From: an uncultured Muribaculaceae bacterium
Lineage (GTDB): Bacteria; Bacteroidota; Bacteroidia; Bacteroidales; Muribaculaceae
Direction: 5' to 3'
DNA: 59,423 nt
NCBI GenBank assembly: GCA_910584525.1
Contig: CAJUAT010000010.1
Span: 1-59,423 of the forward strand
A program made the position numbers and the translations under genes. The first letter of the stretch is position 1; each line of letters begins with the position of its first letter. The notes beneath the pieces are model-generated. The model saw only the letters and a list, made by a program, of their open reading frames with translations. It made no database searches and was not told the DNA's origin. Shown in pieces: positions 47,825 through 56,817 of the stretch.

Positions 47825-49516
47825 TCAATAACCCGGGTTCTGCTTGAAGCCAGGCTGCGAGTTGAGCACGGCCTGCGGAATGGGATAAAGGTTCATGTGG
47901 GCTGCGATACGGGTACCTGCATTGTTGGAGATGGAACCCTTGTACTGCCATATAGTCTGCGTGGGACCTGCGAACATGCCGTTACGCACGAGGTCGGTAC
48001 GGCGTGTGCTCTCGAGGTAAAGCTCGCGTGAGCGCTCGTCCATGATGCCCTGCTTTGTGAGGCTCTGCGAGTCGGTGTTGGGGGCACCGGCGCGACGACG
48101 TACGAGGTTGATATAGTCGAGAGCCTTCTGGCGCTCGCCTACCTGACCGTTCACATAGCACTCGGCCCACATCAGATATACGTCGGCAAGACGGATGATA
48201 GGCTGGTCGGTGCTGGAGAAAGTGGTGACGGGCCATCCGGGAGTGCCGTCGGCATTCCAGTTCCAACCGCCATCCTTGGCAGCGTTGGCCGTACGGCCGG
48301 TGAACTTGATGATGGCATTACCGCCGCAGGTGGCCCAGGCGCCTGTGAATCCTACGAATCGGTCGCTGTAGTCCTCGGCATCCCATTTATTGCCGGCCTC
48401 ATCCTTGCCTGCGGGCATCACGCCCTTGAACCAGAGGTCGTCACGCACGTCCTGGGTCTCTTCGGGAGCGCCGGGGAAACGGGCTGCCATCTCGGCGCAT
48501 CCGCGCAGACAGCTCCACTCGCTCGAGCTTCCATAGTTCTGACGAGGTATGTAATGCGTGTTGGATATCGTGGACGAGATGATGAACGTCGGGCCGCCGT
48601 AGCTCTGAGTCATGTCGGCGTCGAAGGCGATGCCGAAGAGAATCTCGTTCTCGGCCTTGTTGGCCCCGCCGGGCATATAGTTCTTGTTCTCGAGGCTGAA
48701 GAGATAATGCCAGTGCTCGGCAAGGCCGGAGCCCTCGAAGCCGCCTCCCTGATGACGGGCGATGATGTTGTCGCAACGCTTCTGGCAGTCGGCATAGCGG
48801 TTTTCGCCGCTGAATACCTGACCGTTCAGATAGAGACGTGCCAGAAGAGCCTCGGCACCGTCAAGACCTACGCGGCCATATACGGGGTTCTCTGAAATCA
48901 GCTTGTTGTCTACGATATCCTTAAGCTCGCTCTCCACCCATTTGTAGAGGTCGGCTCGGGAAATCTGCGTGGGGTCCTGACCGTTGGTCTCCTCGGTGCA
49001 GAATGATGAGGCCCCGAAGAGGTCCATCATGTTGTAGTAGGAGTAAGCGCGGAGCACGCGTGCCTCGGCGCGCATTTCCTGAGTCTCGGCGTCGGTGTCG
49101 TCCTTGGTGTTCAGGAGGAACTGGTTGCAGACGGCGATGTGACCCATCAGACGGTAGTAGGCGCCCTGAAGCAAACCATTGTTGGCACCCCATGTGCAGG
49201 CCACAATGTCCGACACGCCGGCATCAGGCCATATCCAGACACACTCGTCGGTGCAGAACTCGTTGAGGGTGAACATCAGACGCAGGTAGGCGGATGTACC
49301 CGGGTCGAGGTCAGCCACATAGGAGCTGCCCGGACCGCTGATACCCGAGCAGGCTATGCCGGCATAGCACATCGCAAGCGAATTTGCCTTGAAATTCGGA
49401 TCCGAAGTGTCCACGAGATTCGGATCGTTGGGCTTCAGATCGAGGTCGCCTACGCACGATGTCATGCCCAGACCTGCCACTGCAGCGCCAATCATTAAAT
49501 ATTTCTTGAAATTCAT
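47825..49516 (-). CDS. susD: SusD/RagB family nutrient-binding outer-membrane lipoprotein
   Basis: Surface glycan-binding lid of the SusCD transporter. The 563-residue lipoprotein has lipobox MTSC with C21 and acidic D-L-D after it. The SusD N-terminal TPR scaffold (GAYYRLMGHIAVCNQFLLN, AEARVLRAYSYYNMMDLFG, about 117-180) is clear. So is the C-terminal block IIRLADVYLMWAECYVNG, INLVRRRAGAP and ERSRELYLESTRRTDLVRNG, which is diagnostic. It ends P-Q-A-V-L-N-S-Q-P-G-F-K-Q-N-P-G-Y. It follows susC by 32 bp. The substrate is undetermined; the SusE/F-like partners suggest an alpha-glucan. Confidence 0.95.
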   Translation of the reverse strand: MNFKKYLMIGAAVAGLGMTSCVGDLDLKPNDPNLVDTSDPNFKANSLAMCYAGIACSGISGPGSSYVADLDPGTSAYLRLMFTLNEFCTDECVWIWPDAGVSDIVACTWGANNGLLQGAYYRLMGHIAVCNQFLLNTKDDTDAETQEMRAEARVLRAYSYYNMMDLFGASSFCTEETNGQDPTQISRADLYKWVESELKDIVDNKLISENPVYGRVGLDGAEALLARLYLNGQVFSGENRYADCQKRCDNIIARHQGGGFEGSGLAEHWHYLFSLENKNYMPGGANKAENEILFGIAFDADMTQSYGGPTFIISSTISNTHYIPRQNYGSSSEWSCLRGCAEMAARFPGAPEETQDVRDDLWFKGVMPAGKDEAGNKWDAEDYSDRFVGFTGAWATCGGNAIIKFTGRTANAAKDGGWNWNADGTPGWPVTTFSSTDQPIIRLADVYLMWAECYVNGQVGERQKALDYINLVRRRAGAPNTDSQSLTKQGIMDERSRELYLESTRRTDLVRNGMFAGPTQTIWQYKGSISNNAGTRIAAHMNLYPIPQAVLNSQPGFKQNPGY

Positions 49517-49548
49517 TGTTTCTGTTTTGAGTATTTAACCATGGATGA

Positions 49549-52500
49549 TTAGAATGTGGCTACTATACCGAGCGACCATGTAGTGGCACGGGGGTAGTTG
49601 TTGCCGTCGACACCGCTTGACTCCTCGGGGTCGAGACCCTTGTACTTCGTGATCACGAAGGGGTTCTGGACACCGGCGAATATACGCAGGTTGAGGTGGT
49701 CGTTGATGAGGTTGTCGAAGGTGTAACCTAAGGTTATGTTGTCGCAGCGGAGGAAAGAAGCGTCGCGCAACCAGTAGTCAGATTCGTTCTGGTTCGTGTT
49801 GAAGTAGAAGTCGGTGTCGAGCACGTTGGAGAGCTGGTTGTTGCGGAAGAGGCCGTCGAGCGACGAGCCGCTGCGCAGAGCCGATGCATAGATGTAGTTG
49901 CCGATGGAGGCACGCAGCGCGAAGCTGAGGTCCCACTTCTTCCAGCGGAAGTTGGAGCCGAAGGTCATGGTCACCTTGGGATCCTTCGAGTGACGGATCA
50001 CGCGGTCCTTGGCGTCGATGACACCGTCGGCGTTCTGGTCTACATATGCGCCCTCGATGGGGTTGCCCTGGGCGTCGTAGATCTGCTGGTAGAGGTTGAA
50101 CGAATATGCGGGATAACCCTCTTTCTGAATCATACAGTTACCACCTGTACCGCCGAAGCCGCCGCCTACTTCAAAAGTCTTGCCGCCGAGGTCGGTGATC
50201 TCATTGTGGTTCCAGCCTACATTGTAGGAGAGTGTCCATGTGAAGTCGTTGGTAACGATGGGCTTGGCGTTGATGTTGAATTCCACACCATAGTTGCGCA
50301 TCTTACCGATGTTCTGGGGGAGCTTGCTGACGGTGGAGGCACCTGCGAGCACAACCACGTCGGAGAGGAGGTCGCGGGTATCGCGGAGATACCATTCGAT
50401 GCTACCGTTGATGCGGTTGTTCATGAAGCCGAAGTCAAGACCGACGTTCCAGGTGGCTGTTGTCTCCCATTTGAGGTCGGGATTGTAACCGTCGGGGAAG
50501 TAAGGAATGTACCATCCGCCTACGCCGTTGGTATAGAACGAACCGGGCTGAGCGGGGGTATAAGTGGCGAGGTAGTTGTAATACCCACCCACGGCCTGCT
50601 GACCTGTCTCACCCCAGCCGAGGCGGAGCTTGAGGTCGGAGAGGACGCCCTGTGCGCGCTGCATGAAGGGCTCCTGGTCGATACGCCATGCGAGGGCAAC
50701 GGCGGGGAACACACCCCAGCGGTTGTTCTTGGAGAAACGCGAGGTGGCATCGCCACGGACTGTGGCTGTGAGCAGGTAACGGTCGAGAAGGCCATAGTTC
50801 ACACGGCCGAAGAACGAGAGGAGCTGCAGATGGTTGGCCCAGTGATAGTTGCCGCTTTCGTCGTTCTGGTCAGCCTTGAAGGGCTTGCCTGCGAGGTTTC
50901 TGTCGGGGTTGTAGTTGAGGATGAAGCCGTCGGGGCCTACGATAGCGGGACTCAGGCCGGGAGTGGTGGCCATACCGGCCTCCGAGCTCGAACCGTCGTT
51001 CCAGCCGTCGGCATAGTCGCGCGACCATGTGTAACCGGCTGTCACGTCAAGCATCTGGCTGGCTGCCTCGAACTCTTTCTTATAGTTGAGGTAGAACTCC
51101 AGCAGGGTGTTGCTGCGGAACTGGTACTGGTGGTTCTGGTAACCGCCGCCATAGTTGTTATGGTCCTTCCATGCCATATGCGAGTTGGCGTCTACGATGT
51201 AGTAGTCGTCGCCCTTGGTCACGTCGTAACCCAGGTTGAGGTTGGCGTGAAGCTCGGGGAGGAAGTGGAAGGAGTAGTCGATCTGAAGGTTGCCGTTGGA
51301 ACGCCATACGTTGGAGTAGTTCTTGTACTGCGAGATGGTGGCCACAGGGTTGTAGGTGGCGTTGTTCTCGAGGTTGACCTGGCCGTCGGCTATGGTGTAA
51401 GGCTCGTTGTAACCATTGAAGAGGTACTGGAAAGCACCGTTGGTGTCGCCGCCCACGATAGGCTCGTTGGTGCGGATAGGGATTGTCGGGTTGTAGGATA
51501 CGGCCTGGCCGATGGCGCCGGTCTGTGCCCAGTTGTTGCGCACATAGTAGCCCTTGGCGTTGGCGGTGATCGACAAGTGGTCGTCGAAGAACTTGGGAGT
51601 CAGGGTGAGACCGAGGGTTGCGCGGTTCATCGATGACTTCTTCATGATACCGTTGTTGTTGGTGAAAGAGCCCTGTACACGGTAAGGCACTTTGCCGAGG
51701 GTACCGGCCACGGAGAGGCTGTAATCAGAGCTGAAGGATGTGCGGAAGATTTCCTTCTGCCAGTCTATCGACTCGCTGCCGAGGTAACCGGCTGCGGCGC
51801 TTTCGGCACCGAACTTCTCAGTGATGAGGTTGGTGAACTGACCGGCGTCGAGCACATCGTTGAGCTTGCGCGCGTGGTCGATGTAGAAGTTGGCTGTGAA
51901 GGTAACCTGGGGTTTGCCGGCACGGCCTTTCTTGGTGGTGATGATGATCACACCGTTGGATGCGCGGCTACCGTAGATGGCGGTTGCGGAGGCATCCTTG
52001 AGGATTGTCATGCTCTCGATCGACTCAGGGTTGATCATCGAGAGGGGCGAGCCCATACCCAGAGGAGTGTCGTTGCTCAAGGGTACACCGTCGAGGACGA
52101 TGAGAGGGTCGTTGGAAGCCGACAGAGAGGCGCCGCCACGGATACGGATCTCAGCGCTTCCGGAGGGGCCTCCGGCGGTTGTCACAACCACACCCGGAGT
52201 CTGGCCCACAAGCATGTCCTGGACAGACGTCGCAAGACCTGCCTCAACATCGTCGGGCTGGATGACGGCCACAGAACCCGTGGCGTCGCTCTTCTTTACA
52301 GAACCGTAACCGATCACCACCGTCTCGGCGAGTGTCGTGGCGTTCTGCTTCATGACAATGTTGAGATGAGTCTGGCCATTGACCGGAACTTCCATCGGGT
52401 CATAGCCTACATAACTCACTACCAGAACTGCGTTCGACGGAACGGAGATGGTGAAATTACCATCCAGATCCGCTGCCGCACCGTTAGAGGTACCCTTCTC

Positions 52501-52653
52501 GAGAATGGATGCCCCTATGAGATCTTCTCCTTGCTCATCGGCCACATGTCCTGTGACTGTGATCTTCTGAGCTGCGGAGGGAAGCACGAACGACAACAGC
52601 ATCGCCATCGTTATCCAGAACTTCCGGTTCAGATGAAAACATAAGTTCTTCAT
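49549..52653 (-). CDS. susC: SusC/RagA family TonB-dependent outer-membrane transporter
   Basis: Imports glycans across the outer membrane with SusD, powered by TonB/ExbBD. The 1034-residue protein has a signal peptide (about 1-28). A carboxypeptidase-regulatory-like domain (about 31-105: VTGHVADEQGEDLIGASI) precedes the TonB-box region and the plug (about 120-225: ETVVIGYGSVKKSDATGSV, IRIRGGASLSASNDPLIVLDGV, ILKDASATAIYGSRASNGVIIITTKKG). A 22-strand barrel follows and ends in the aromatic residue of GIVATF. It is the first gene of susCDEF. Classical SusC has no N-terminal sigma-regulatory STN extension, and none is seen here. Confidence 0.96.
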   Translation of the reverse strand: MKNLCFHLNRKFWITMAMLLSFVLPSAAQKITVTGHVADEQGEDLIGASILEKGTSNGAAADLDGNFTISVPSNAVLVVSYVGYDPMEVPVNGQTHLNIVMKQNATTLAETVVIGYGSVKKSDATGSVAVIQPDDVEAGLATSVQDMLVGQTPGVVVTTAGGPSGSAEIRIRGGASLSASNDPLIVLDGVPLSNDTPLGMGSPLSMINPESIESMTILKDASATAIYGSRASNGVIIITTKKGRAGKPQVTFTANFYIDHARKLNDVLDAGQFTNLITEKFGAESAAAGYLGSESIDWQKEIFRTSFSSDYSLSVAGTLGKVPYRVQGSFTNNNGIMKKSSMNRATLGLTLTPKFFDDHLSITANAKGYYVRNNWAQTGAIGQAVSYNPTIPIRTNEPIVGGDTNGAFQYLFNGYNEPYTIADGQVNLENNATYNPVATISQYKNYSNVWRSNGNLQIDYSFHFLPELHANLNLGYDVTKGDDYYIVDANSHMAWKDHNNYGGGYQNHQYQFRSNTLLEFYLNYKKEFEAASQMLDVTAGYTWSRDYADGWNDGSSSEAGMATTPGLSPAIVGPDGFILNYNPDRNLAGKPFKADQNDESGNYHWANHLQLLSFFGRVNYGLLDRYLLTATVRGDATSRFSKNNRWGVFPAVALAWRIDQEPFMQRAQGVLSDLKLRLGWGETGQQAVGGYYNYLATYTPAQPGSFYTNGVGGWYIPYFPDGYNPDLKWETTATWNVGLDFGFMNNRINGSIEWYLRDTRDLLSDVVVLAGASTVSKLPQNIGKMRNYGVEFNINAKPIVTNDFTWTLSYNVGWNHNEITDLGGKTFEVGGGFGGTGGNCMIQKEGYPAYSFNLYQQIYDAQGNPIEGAYVDQNADGVIDAKDRVIRHSKDPKVTMTFGSNFRWKKWDLSFALRASIGNYIYASALRSGSSLDGLFRNNQLSNVLDTDFYFNTNQNESDYWLRDASFLRCDNITLGYTFDNLINDHLNLRIFAGVQNPFVITKYKGLDPEESSGVDGNNYPRATTWSLGIVATF

Positions 52654-52870
52654 GCAGGAATAAGATTTTAGTTGTACATTTGGGTTTATTATTCTATGTC
52701 TTTAAGGCCGCCCCCTCACGGAAACAGCCTCTTTTTTCGCTTTATTTCATGTCTAATCTTCATGTAGATTCTTGCACGAACTATCTGTACGTTCTTGCAA
52801 ATTACAGTTAACGCATGTCAAGCAGGGGTATCTACGGGGTAACCTTAAGCCGCCTCCTCCCTTAGCGGAT
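52654..52870 (-). promoter_or_regulatory. long 5' leader of the sus-like operon
   Basis: About 210 nt lie between the predicted start near 52866 and the susC ATG. Two imperfect copies of a TTAAG-CCGCC-TC-rich sequence occur at 52702-52722 and 52845-52869, and GCAAGAA is repeated at about 52770-52800. CTTAAGG and CCTTAA segments at the two ends could pair. The length and repeats suggest a regulatory leader. No protein gene is seen in the whole 329-bp gap. Confidence 0.4.
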
Positions 52871-52871
52871 A

Positions 52872-52879
52872 CAAAAGTA
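52872..52879 (-). promoter_or_regulatory. -7 promoter box of the sus-like operon
   Basis: TACTTTTG on the minus strand (52879-52872) matches TAnnTTTG. No -33 TTTG at the ideal spacing. Confidence 0.5.
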
Positions 52880-52982
52880 GATATTTAATGTTAATAAACT
52901 CTAACATATCAGAGCTTTAACCGTGTTAATTAACGTTTTTAACATTTAGAGCGCGTTCCTTAAACCGCCCCTCTTTTCTCCC

Positions 52983-54167
52983 TCACAGCCGCCATGCCGA
53001 CAGCACCCTACGACGTACCGCAAGGATATTGAAGGCTATAACCACCAGCGTGAGTCCCAGGCCCGCGGCCGGCGCCACCCATACCGGACCACCACCGCCA
53101 CCGAGTCCTTCCAATGGGCCGAGGTAGTAACTCCTCATCACAAGGGTTGCTCCCGTGGCAAGCACGAAGGCCGACACGCTGGCCGTCACAGCCAGCCGGA
53201 TGTAGGGCCGTCCCACTGCCGGCAGGTCATAACCCAACATCAGCAATGTGTGAAGCTTGTCGCGGTTCTTCTCCATTATGAGCGATATCGACAGCACCAA
53301 TATAAATAAGGAGAGCAGGGTGATCACGGCGCCGATGGCGAGCACTATCGCCGTGACGAGGCGCAGGAGGAAAGAGGCCTGGCTGGCGCTCTTGTCGCCG
53401 GCAACCTCAAGGCCATGTTCCTCCATATATCTGTCGATGGCCACATCGCCGGGGCTGCTCACATCTACAATCAGACGCGAAGGAGCCTGCTGACTCCCCG
53501 TGCCCATCTCGGCGTTGGCCTCCCGCAGGAAGTTTTCCGGCACAAGAATGGTGTTGAGCCGATTGGAATAGCCGGCGACATGCGCGTTGACAGTCTTCTC
53601 AACGCGGCCATCCTCGCTGCGCAGACTCAGACGTATGGGTATGCCGCTCATTATTCCCTCCGACATCTGCGGCATCCCGGCCGAAGAGGCGAAACCGAAG
53701 TTATAGAGGGTGAGGTAATCCTTGCTGATGATTATGGGCACGTCGGCGCCGGGCTCCCATTGCCACCGCGCCGACGGAACATCCACAAACGAGTCGGGTA
53801 TCGACTCGAAGAATATATAGGACGACAGGCTATGGCTTGCGCCCGACACCGACATATATGCGCGGAAATCGTTGGAGGTGAAGAGTCCCACCTTCCTCAC
53901 CCATGGCTGCGTCCTGAGGTCGTCGATTTCGGCGGCGCTGAAACGGGTGTTGTCGCCGCCGAGGACATCGCCCCCGGTGACCCGCTTGTTGACCACAAGG
54001 TAGTCGGTACTTATAAAGGAGTCGTCGGCTTCCCAGAGGCCACGGGCGTCGAGATAGAACTGCAAAGCGCCGGTCACAATGGCCAGACCTATGAAATTGG
54101 AGACCACAAAACCGGCCACCCGCGCCCACGACGTGTTACGCCGCAACAGTCTGTCAACAAGTTTCAT
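52983..54167 (-). CDS. ABC transporter permease (FtsX/MacB-like topology)
   Basis: The 394-residue protein has one N-terminal membrane helix (about 18-38), a large extracytoplasmic domain (about 40-265), then three membrane helices (about 268-298, 323-345 and 358-385). This is the 4-TM FtsX/MacB permease layout, which usually works in lipoprotein handling, efflux or mechanotransmission rather than import. The third gene of a DUF4836-ATPase-permease operon; its ATG overlaps the ATPase stop by 4 bp (54164-54167). Confidence 0.82.
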   Translation of the reverse strand: MKLVDRLLRRNTSWARVAGFVVSNFIGLAIVTGALQFYLDARGLWEADDSFISTDYLVVNKRVTGGDVLGGDNTRFSAAEIDDLRTQPWVRKVGLFTSNDFRAYMSVSGASHSLSSYIFFESIPDSFVDVPSARWQWEPGADVPIIISKDYLTLYNFGFASSAGMPQMSEGIMSGIPIRLSLRSEDGRVEKTVNAHVAGYSNRLNTILVPENFLREANAEMGTGSQQAPSRLIVDVSSPGDVAIDRYMEEHGLEVAGDKSASQASFLLRLVTAIVLAIGAVITLLSLFILVLSISLIMEKNRDKLHTLLMLGYDLPAVGRPYIRLAVTASVSAFVLATGATLVMRSYYLGPLEGLGGGGGPVWVAPAAGLGLTLVVIAFNILAVRRRVLSAWRL

Positions 54168-54826
54168 AGGCTCAGAATTCTTTGATAGTCGAGGAGGAGA
54201 TGGTTTCCTACGGAAGTGGAGATTATTCCGGCGCCCTGGCGTCGGGCCTCGTCGGCGATAATCTCGGCGGCGATACGGTTGTTGGCCTCGTCGAGGTGCG
54301 ACACCGGCTCGTCAAGGATTATGAAGTCGAAAGGCATGCACAGGGCCCTGACGATAGCGAGGCGCTGCTGCTGCCCTATCGACATCTTGCCGGCGGGGTA
54401 GTCACGGCGGTCGATGATGCCGAGGCGCGTCAGCCATTCCTCGGCACGCCGTGCCGTCACCGCATCGGTAAGGCCATTCTTGAGCTGCAGGTTCTCCCAG
54501 GCCGTAAGCTCGGGGAAAAGCGACAGCTCCTGCGGCAGATATGCTAGGTTGAGGCGGCGCACCTGCTGCCACTCCGCGGGACGAAGCGTCGACACGTCGG
54601 TGCCGTTGAAGAGTATGCGTCCCTCATAATCGGTGCGGGAGCCGAAGATATATGCGCACATCGACGACTTGCCGGCGCCGGAGGCTGCCTCCACGAGCAC
54701 CGTCTCGCCGCGCCGGAACGTGACGTCGCCGCGCCACACCTCCGACGGTCTCGGCGTATCGCCGGCGAATACGCGCGGCAACACGCCTTCAAGACGTATC
54801 TTCTCCAATGGCCGGAACTCTTTCAC
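54164..54826 (-). CDS. ABC transporter ATP-binding protein
   Basis: The 220-residue protein has Walker A AASGAGKSS (47-55), the Q-loop LPQE (97-100), the signature MSIGQQQR (148-155, a variant of LSGGQ) and Walker B DFIILDEP (167-174). The usual switch-region His is displaced or absent (IISTSVGNHLLLDY). The start codon is GTG (54826-54824), overlapping the stop of the DUF4836 gene, so the gene is likely translated by coupling. It partners the permease that follows. The substrate is unknown. Confidence 0.88.
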   Translation of the reverse strand: MKEFRPLEKIRLEGVLPRVFAGDTPRPSEVWRGDVTFRRGETVLVEAASGAGKSSMCAYIFGSRTDYEGRILFNGTDVSTLRPAEWQQVRRLNLAYLPQELSLFPELTAWENLQLKNGLTDAVTARRAEEWLTRLGIIDRRDYPAGKMSIGQQQRLAIVRALCMPFDFIILDEPVSHLDEANNRIAAEIIADEARRQGAGIISTSVGNHLLLDYQRILSL

Positions 54827-56133
54827 TTCGATGCGTATTCCAGCAGCGACAGAAGGCTGTTGGTCTTCTCGTCGTCCATATATACATCGACATCCAGCAC
54901 GAGGCTTCCGTCCGAGGGTACCAGTCGCACCACAGCCTTGTCGATGGCATCCTTGGTGACCATGGCATCGGAGTTCGTAACCACTCCCAAGGTGCTTCCC
55001 CTCAGGAGGGCGCCATATTCCTTGGCCTCGTCGCCCTTATCGGTGTTTCCTTTGCTGAAACGTATGTTTTTGCCGTCGACACGTGCATCGAGGTCCATCT
55101 CGCCGAGCAGCGACATAAGGTCGCCGGTATTCTTGCCGGTGGTCTGCACCACACCCGACATCGACTCTCCTCTACCTGCGGCTACCGCCACGGTACCGTC
55201 GACGCAGCCAAGGCTCTTCAGAACCATTCCCGCCATCGACATCTTGCCGCTCGTCTCCTCCTGCAACTGCTTTATCAGCTTCGACGGTACCGCCATGGCC
55301 ATAACCATATCGGCATCCATGTCGATGGTGTCGAACAATGAGACATCTATCTTGCCGGCCTCGAAGTTATAGCGCGTCTCCTTGCCGTTTTCGTCGAGCA
55401 CTTTGGCCGTAGCCTTTACCTTCCCTTTCTGGAAATCTATGTCGAAGACGCTGTAGTCGGCATTTGCGAAGAGGGTGCCCATCACCATCTTGAACATCGC
55501 CTTCCTTTCGAAGCCCATGCCCGAGAGGTTCATCGCGGCATTTATGTCGCTCCAGCCCACGATATCTTTTTCGCCCTTGCACAGGGCGTCGGCAAACTTG
55601 CCGGCGGCGAAGCTCTGCTTGTCGCTCAAGGCAAGATATTCGCGGATTACCGCCGGGTCTATCGACGACCGGCCGCTGACTACCGTCCAGTAACGGTTGT
55701 CCTTGAAGGCTGTCTTGCCGTTATAGCGCACGCCGTTATCCTCTTTCCATTCCTGCCCTGTGTTGTCGGACACGAATTTCTCGAATTTCGACGTGTTCGC
55801 GAGGAAGCCGGTATTATATATGGCATAGCCGTCGGCGAAGAAAACGGATACGGAGGGCTCCACGCCGCTGTCGCCGTTAAGTATTTTTCTGACCTTGTCG
55901 GTATCTTTCTCCGAGTCGATCAAAGCTTTCAGTTCCTTGCCGGGGACAATGGCGCCATCTTCGACCTTCGAGTCGGTTTTGTTGACCAGCGACTCAATGT
56001 CGACTACGGCCACGAAGCTGGCGGTGCCGGGCACGTTGTTCAGCAGCTCGCGCACATCGGCGCTACGGTTCTTGCTGCACCCTGCAAGCACCAGAGCCAC
56101 CAGCAGCATCACGTATAGATATGTCTTCCTCAT
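54823..56133 (-). CDS. DUF4836 family lipoprotein
   Basis: The 436-residue lipoprotein has lipobox LAGC with C19. The mature part matches the DUF4836 pattern: L-L-N-N-V-P-G-T-A-S-F-V-A-V-V-D-I-E-S-L (about 30-50), a middle Y-W-T-V-V-S-G R-S, F-A-A-G-K-F and a C-terminal G-V-V-T-N-S-D region. This family of Bacteroidetes lipoproteins has no known function. It is first in an operon with the ABC ATPase and permease (4-bp overlap), suggesting it is a cargo or accessory lipoprotein of that transporter. Confidence 0.82.
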   Translation of the reverse strand: MRKTYLYVMLLVALVLAGCSKNRSADVRELLNNVPGTASFVAVVDIESLVNKTDSKVEDGAIVPGKELKALIDSEKDTDKVRKILNGDSGVEPSVSVFFADGYAIYNTGFLANTSKFEKFVSDNTGQEWKEDNGVRYNGKTAFKDNRYWTVVSGRSSIDPAVIREYLALSDKQSFAAGKFADALCKGEKDIVGWSDINAAMNLSGMGFERKAMFKMVMGTLFANADYSVFDIDFQKGKVKATAKVLDENGKETRYNFEAGKIDVSLFDTIDMDADMVMAMAVPSKLIKQLQEETSGKMSMAGMVLKSLGCVDGTVAVAAGRGESMSGVVQTTGKNTGDLMSLLGEMDLDARVDGKNIRFSKGNTDKGDEAKEYGALLRGSTLGVVTNSDAMVTKDAIDKAVVRLVPSDGSLVLDVDVYMDDEKTNSLLSLLEYASK

Positions 56134-56265
56134 AATCGGTCTTTTTGATGATTACTTGAGTTTTTATTCATTGCATGGTATCGCACTTACATCCGTTTCT
56201 AAAAAGAGCGGGGCGTCCTCTCGAACGCCCGTATCCGGATATTGTTGTCTTAATTGTAGTACGAG

Positions 56266-56348
56266 TGGGTGGAGATGGATTCGAACCACCGTAGGCGTAA
56301 GCCAGCAGATTTACAGTCTGCCCCATTTGGCCACTCTGGTATCCACCC
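56266..56348 (-). tRNA. tRNA-Tyr (anticodon GTA)
   Basis: 83 nt on the minus strand. The acceptor stem GGGTGGA pairs perfectly with TCCACCC, discriminator A. The anticodon loop reads CTGTAAA with GTA. A class II long variable arm and the T-loop GGTTCGAATCC are present. CCA is not encoded. Transcription starts from the promoter at 56364-56395. Confidence 0.97.
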
Positions 56349-56363
56349 GCGATTTTTCAACGG

Positions 56364-56395
56364 CAAAATTAATCATAATTTTCGTAACCGCCAAA
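56364..56395 (-). promoter_or_regulatory. tRNA-Tyr promoter
   Basis: On the minus strand: TTTG (56395-56392), 20-bp spacer, TAATTTTG (56371-56364); the tRNA begins about 16 bp downstream of the box. An exact match to the Bacteroidetes consensus. Confidence 0.8.
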
Positions 56396-56418
56396 TAAAA
56401 AAGCAAACCGGCCAATTT

Positions 56419-56590
56419 ATAATATTGAATGTGGAATGTTGAATTTTGAATAGCCATCCGGCTGCATTTGGGAATCACAGAACAGAACCGGAACTGCACC
56501 GATGGGTCACAGAACATTGCCACATTAATTTACAGATGGGCCTCAGAAGCGGCAGGTATTCAAAATTCAACATTCCACATTCAACATTAT
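56419..56590. repeat. MITE-like element: 34-bp inverted repeats around a dispersed repeat
   Basis: Arms at 56419-56452 and 56557-56590 are inverted copies matching at 33 of 34 positions. They enclose 104 bp that contains the dispersed repeat (56469-56515). The right arm is itself enclosed by AGCGGCAGG/CCTGCCGCT (56548-56556 with 56597-56605). No protein gene is seen in this 469-bp gap between the tRNA and pckA. Confidence 0.75.
56469..56515. repeat. dispersed intergenic repeat, copy 2
   Basis: 47 bp nearly identical to 4552-4597, in the same orientation relative to the window, inside the inverted-repeat element. Confidence 0.8.
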
Positions 56591-56614
56591 CTTCTCCCTG
56601 CCGCTTAAATGAAA

Positions 56615-56635
56615 AGCACCCCCCCGGCGGGGTGC
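56615..56635 (+). terminator. possible terminator hairpin
   Basis: GCACCCC and GGGGTGC form a 7-bp stem just beyond the inverted-repeat element. It is followed by AAAAG rather than T on the plus strand and preceded by an A run, so it would act, if at all, on the minus strand. Confidence 0.4.
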
Positions 56636-56691
56636 AAAAGAGAATTAAAGAAAAATTTCATTATTGATGCTGAGATTTAACAATTTTTCGT

Positions 56692-56699
56692 TAACTTTG
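56692..56699 (+). promoter_or_regulatory. -7 promoter box of pckA
   Basis: TAACTTTG. The leader is about 110 nt, beginning GCTGAAAAAG as at secDF and containing a stem GGTCGC/GCGACC (56713-56718 with 56749-56754). It is A-rich before the ATG at 56818. Confidence 0.6.
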
Positions 56700-56817
56700 C
56701 ACGCTGAAAAAGGGTCGCGCGAGCGTTATATATAAACATGGCGTTGCGGCGACCATGAAAACCCGTAACCCTGATATTGATTAAGACAAAATAAAACCCA
56801 AATATCTATAAAAGAAT

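Noticed and set aside
49990..51636. 548-codon open frame opposite susC
   Set aside because: Shadow frame inside a clear SusC barrel.
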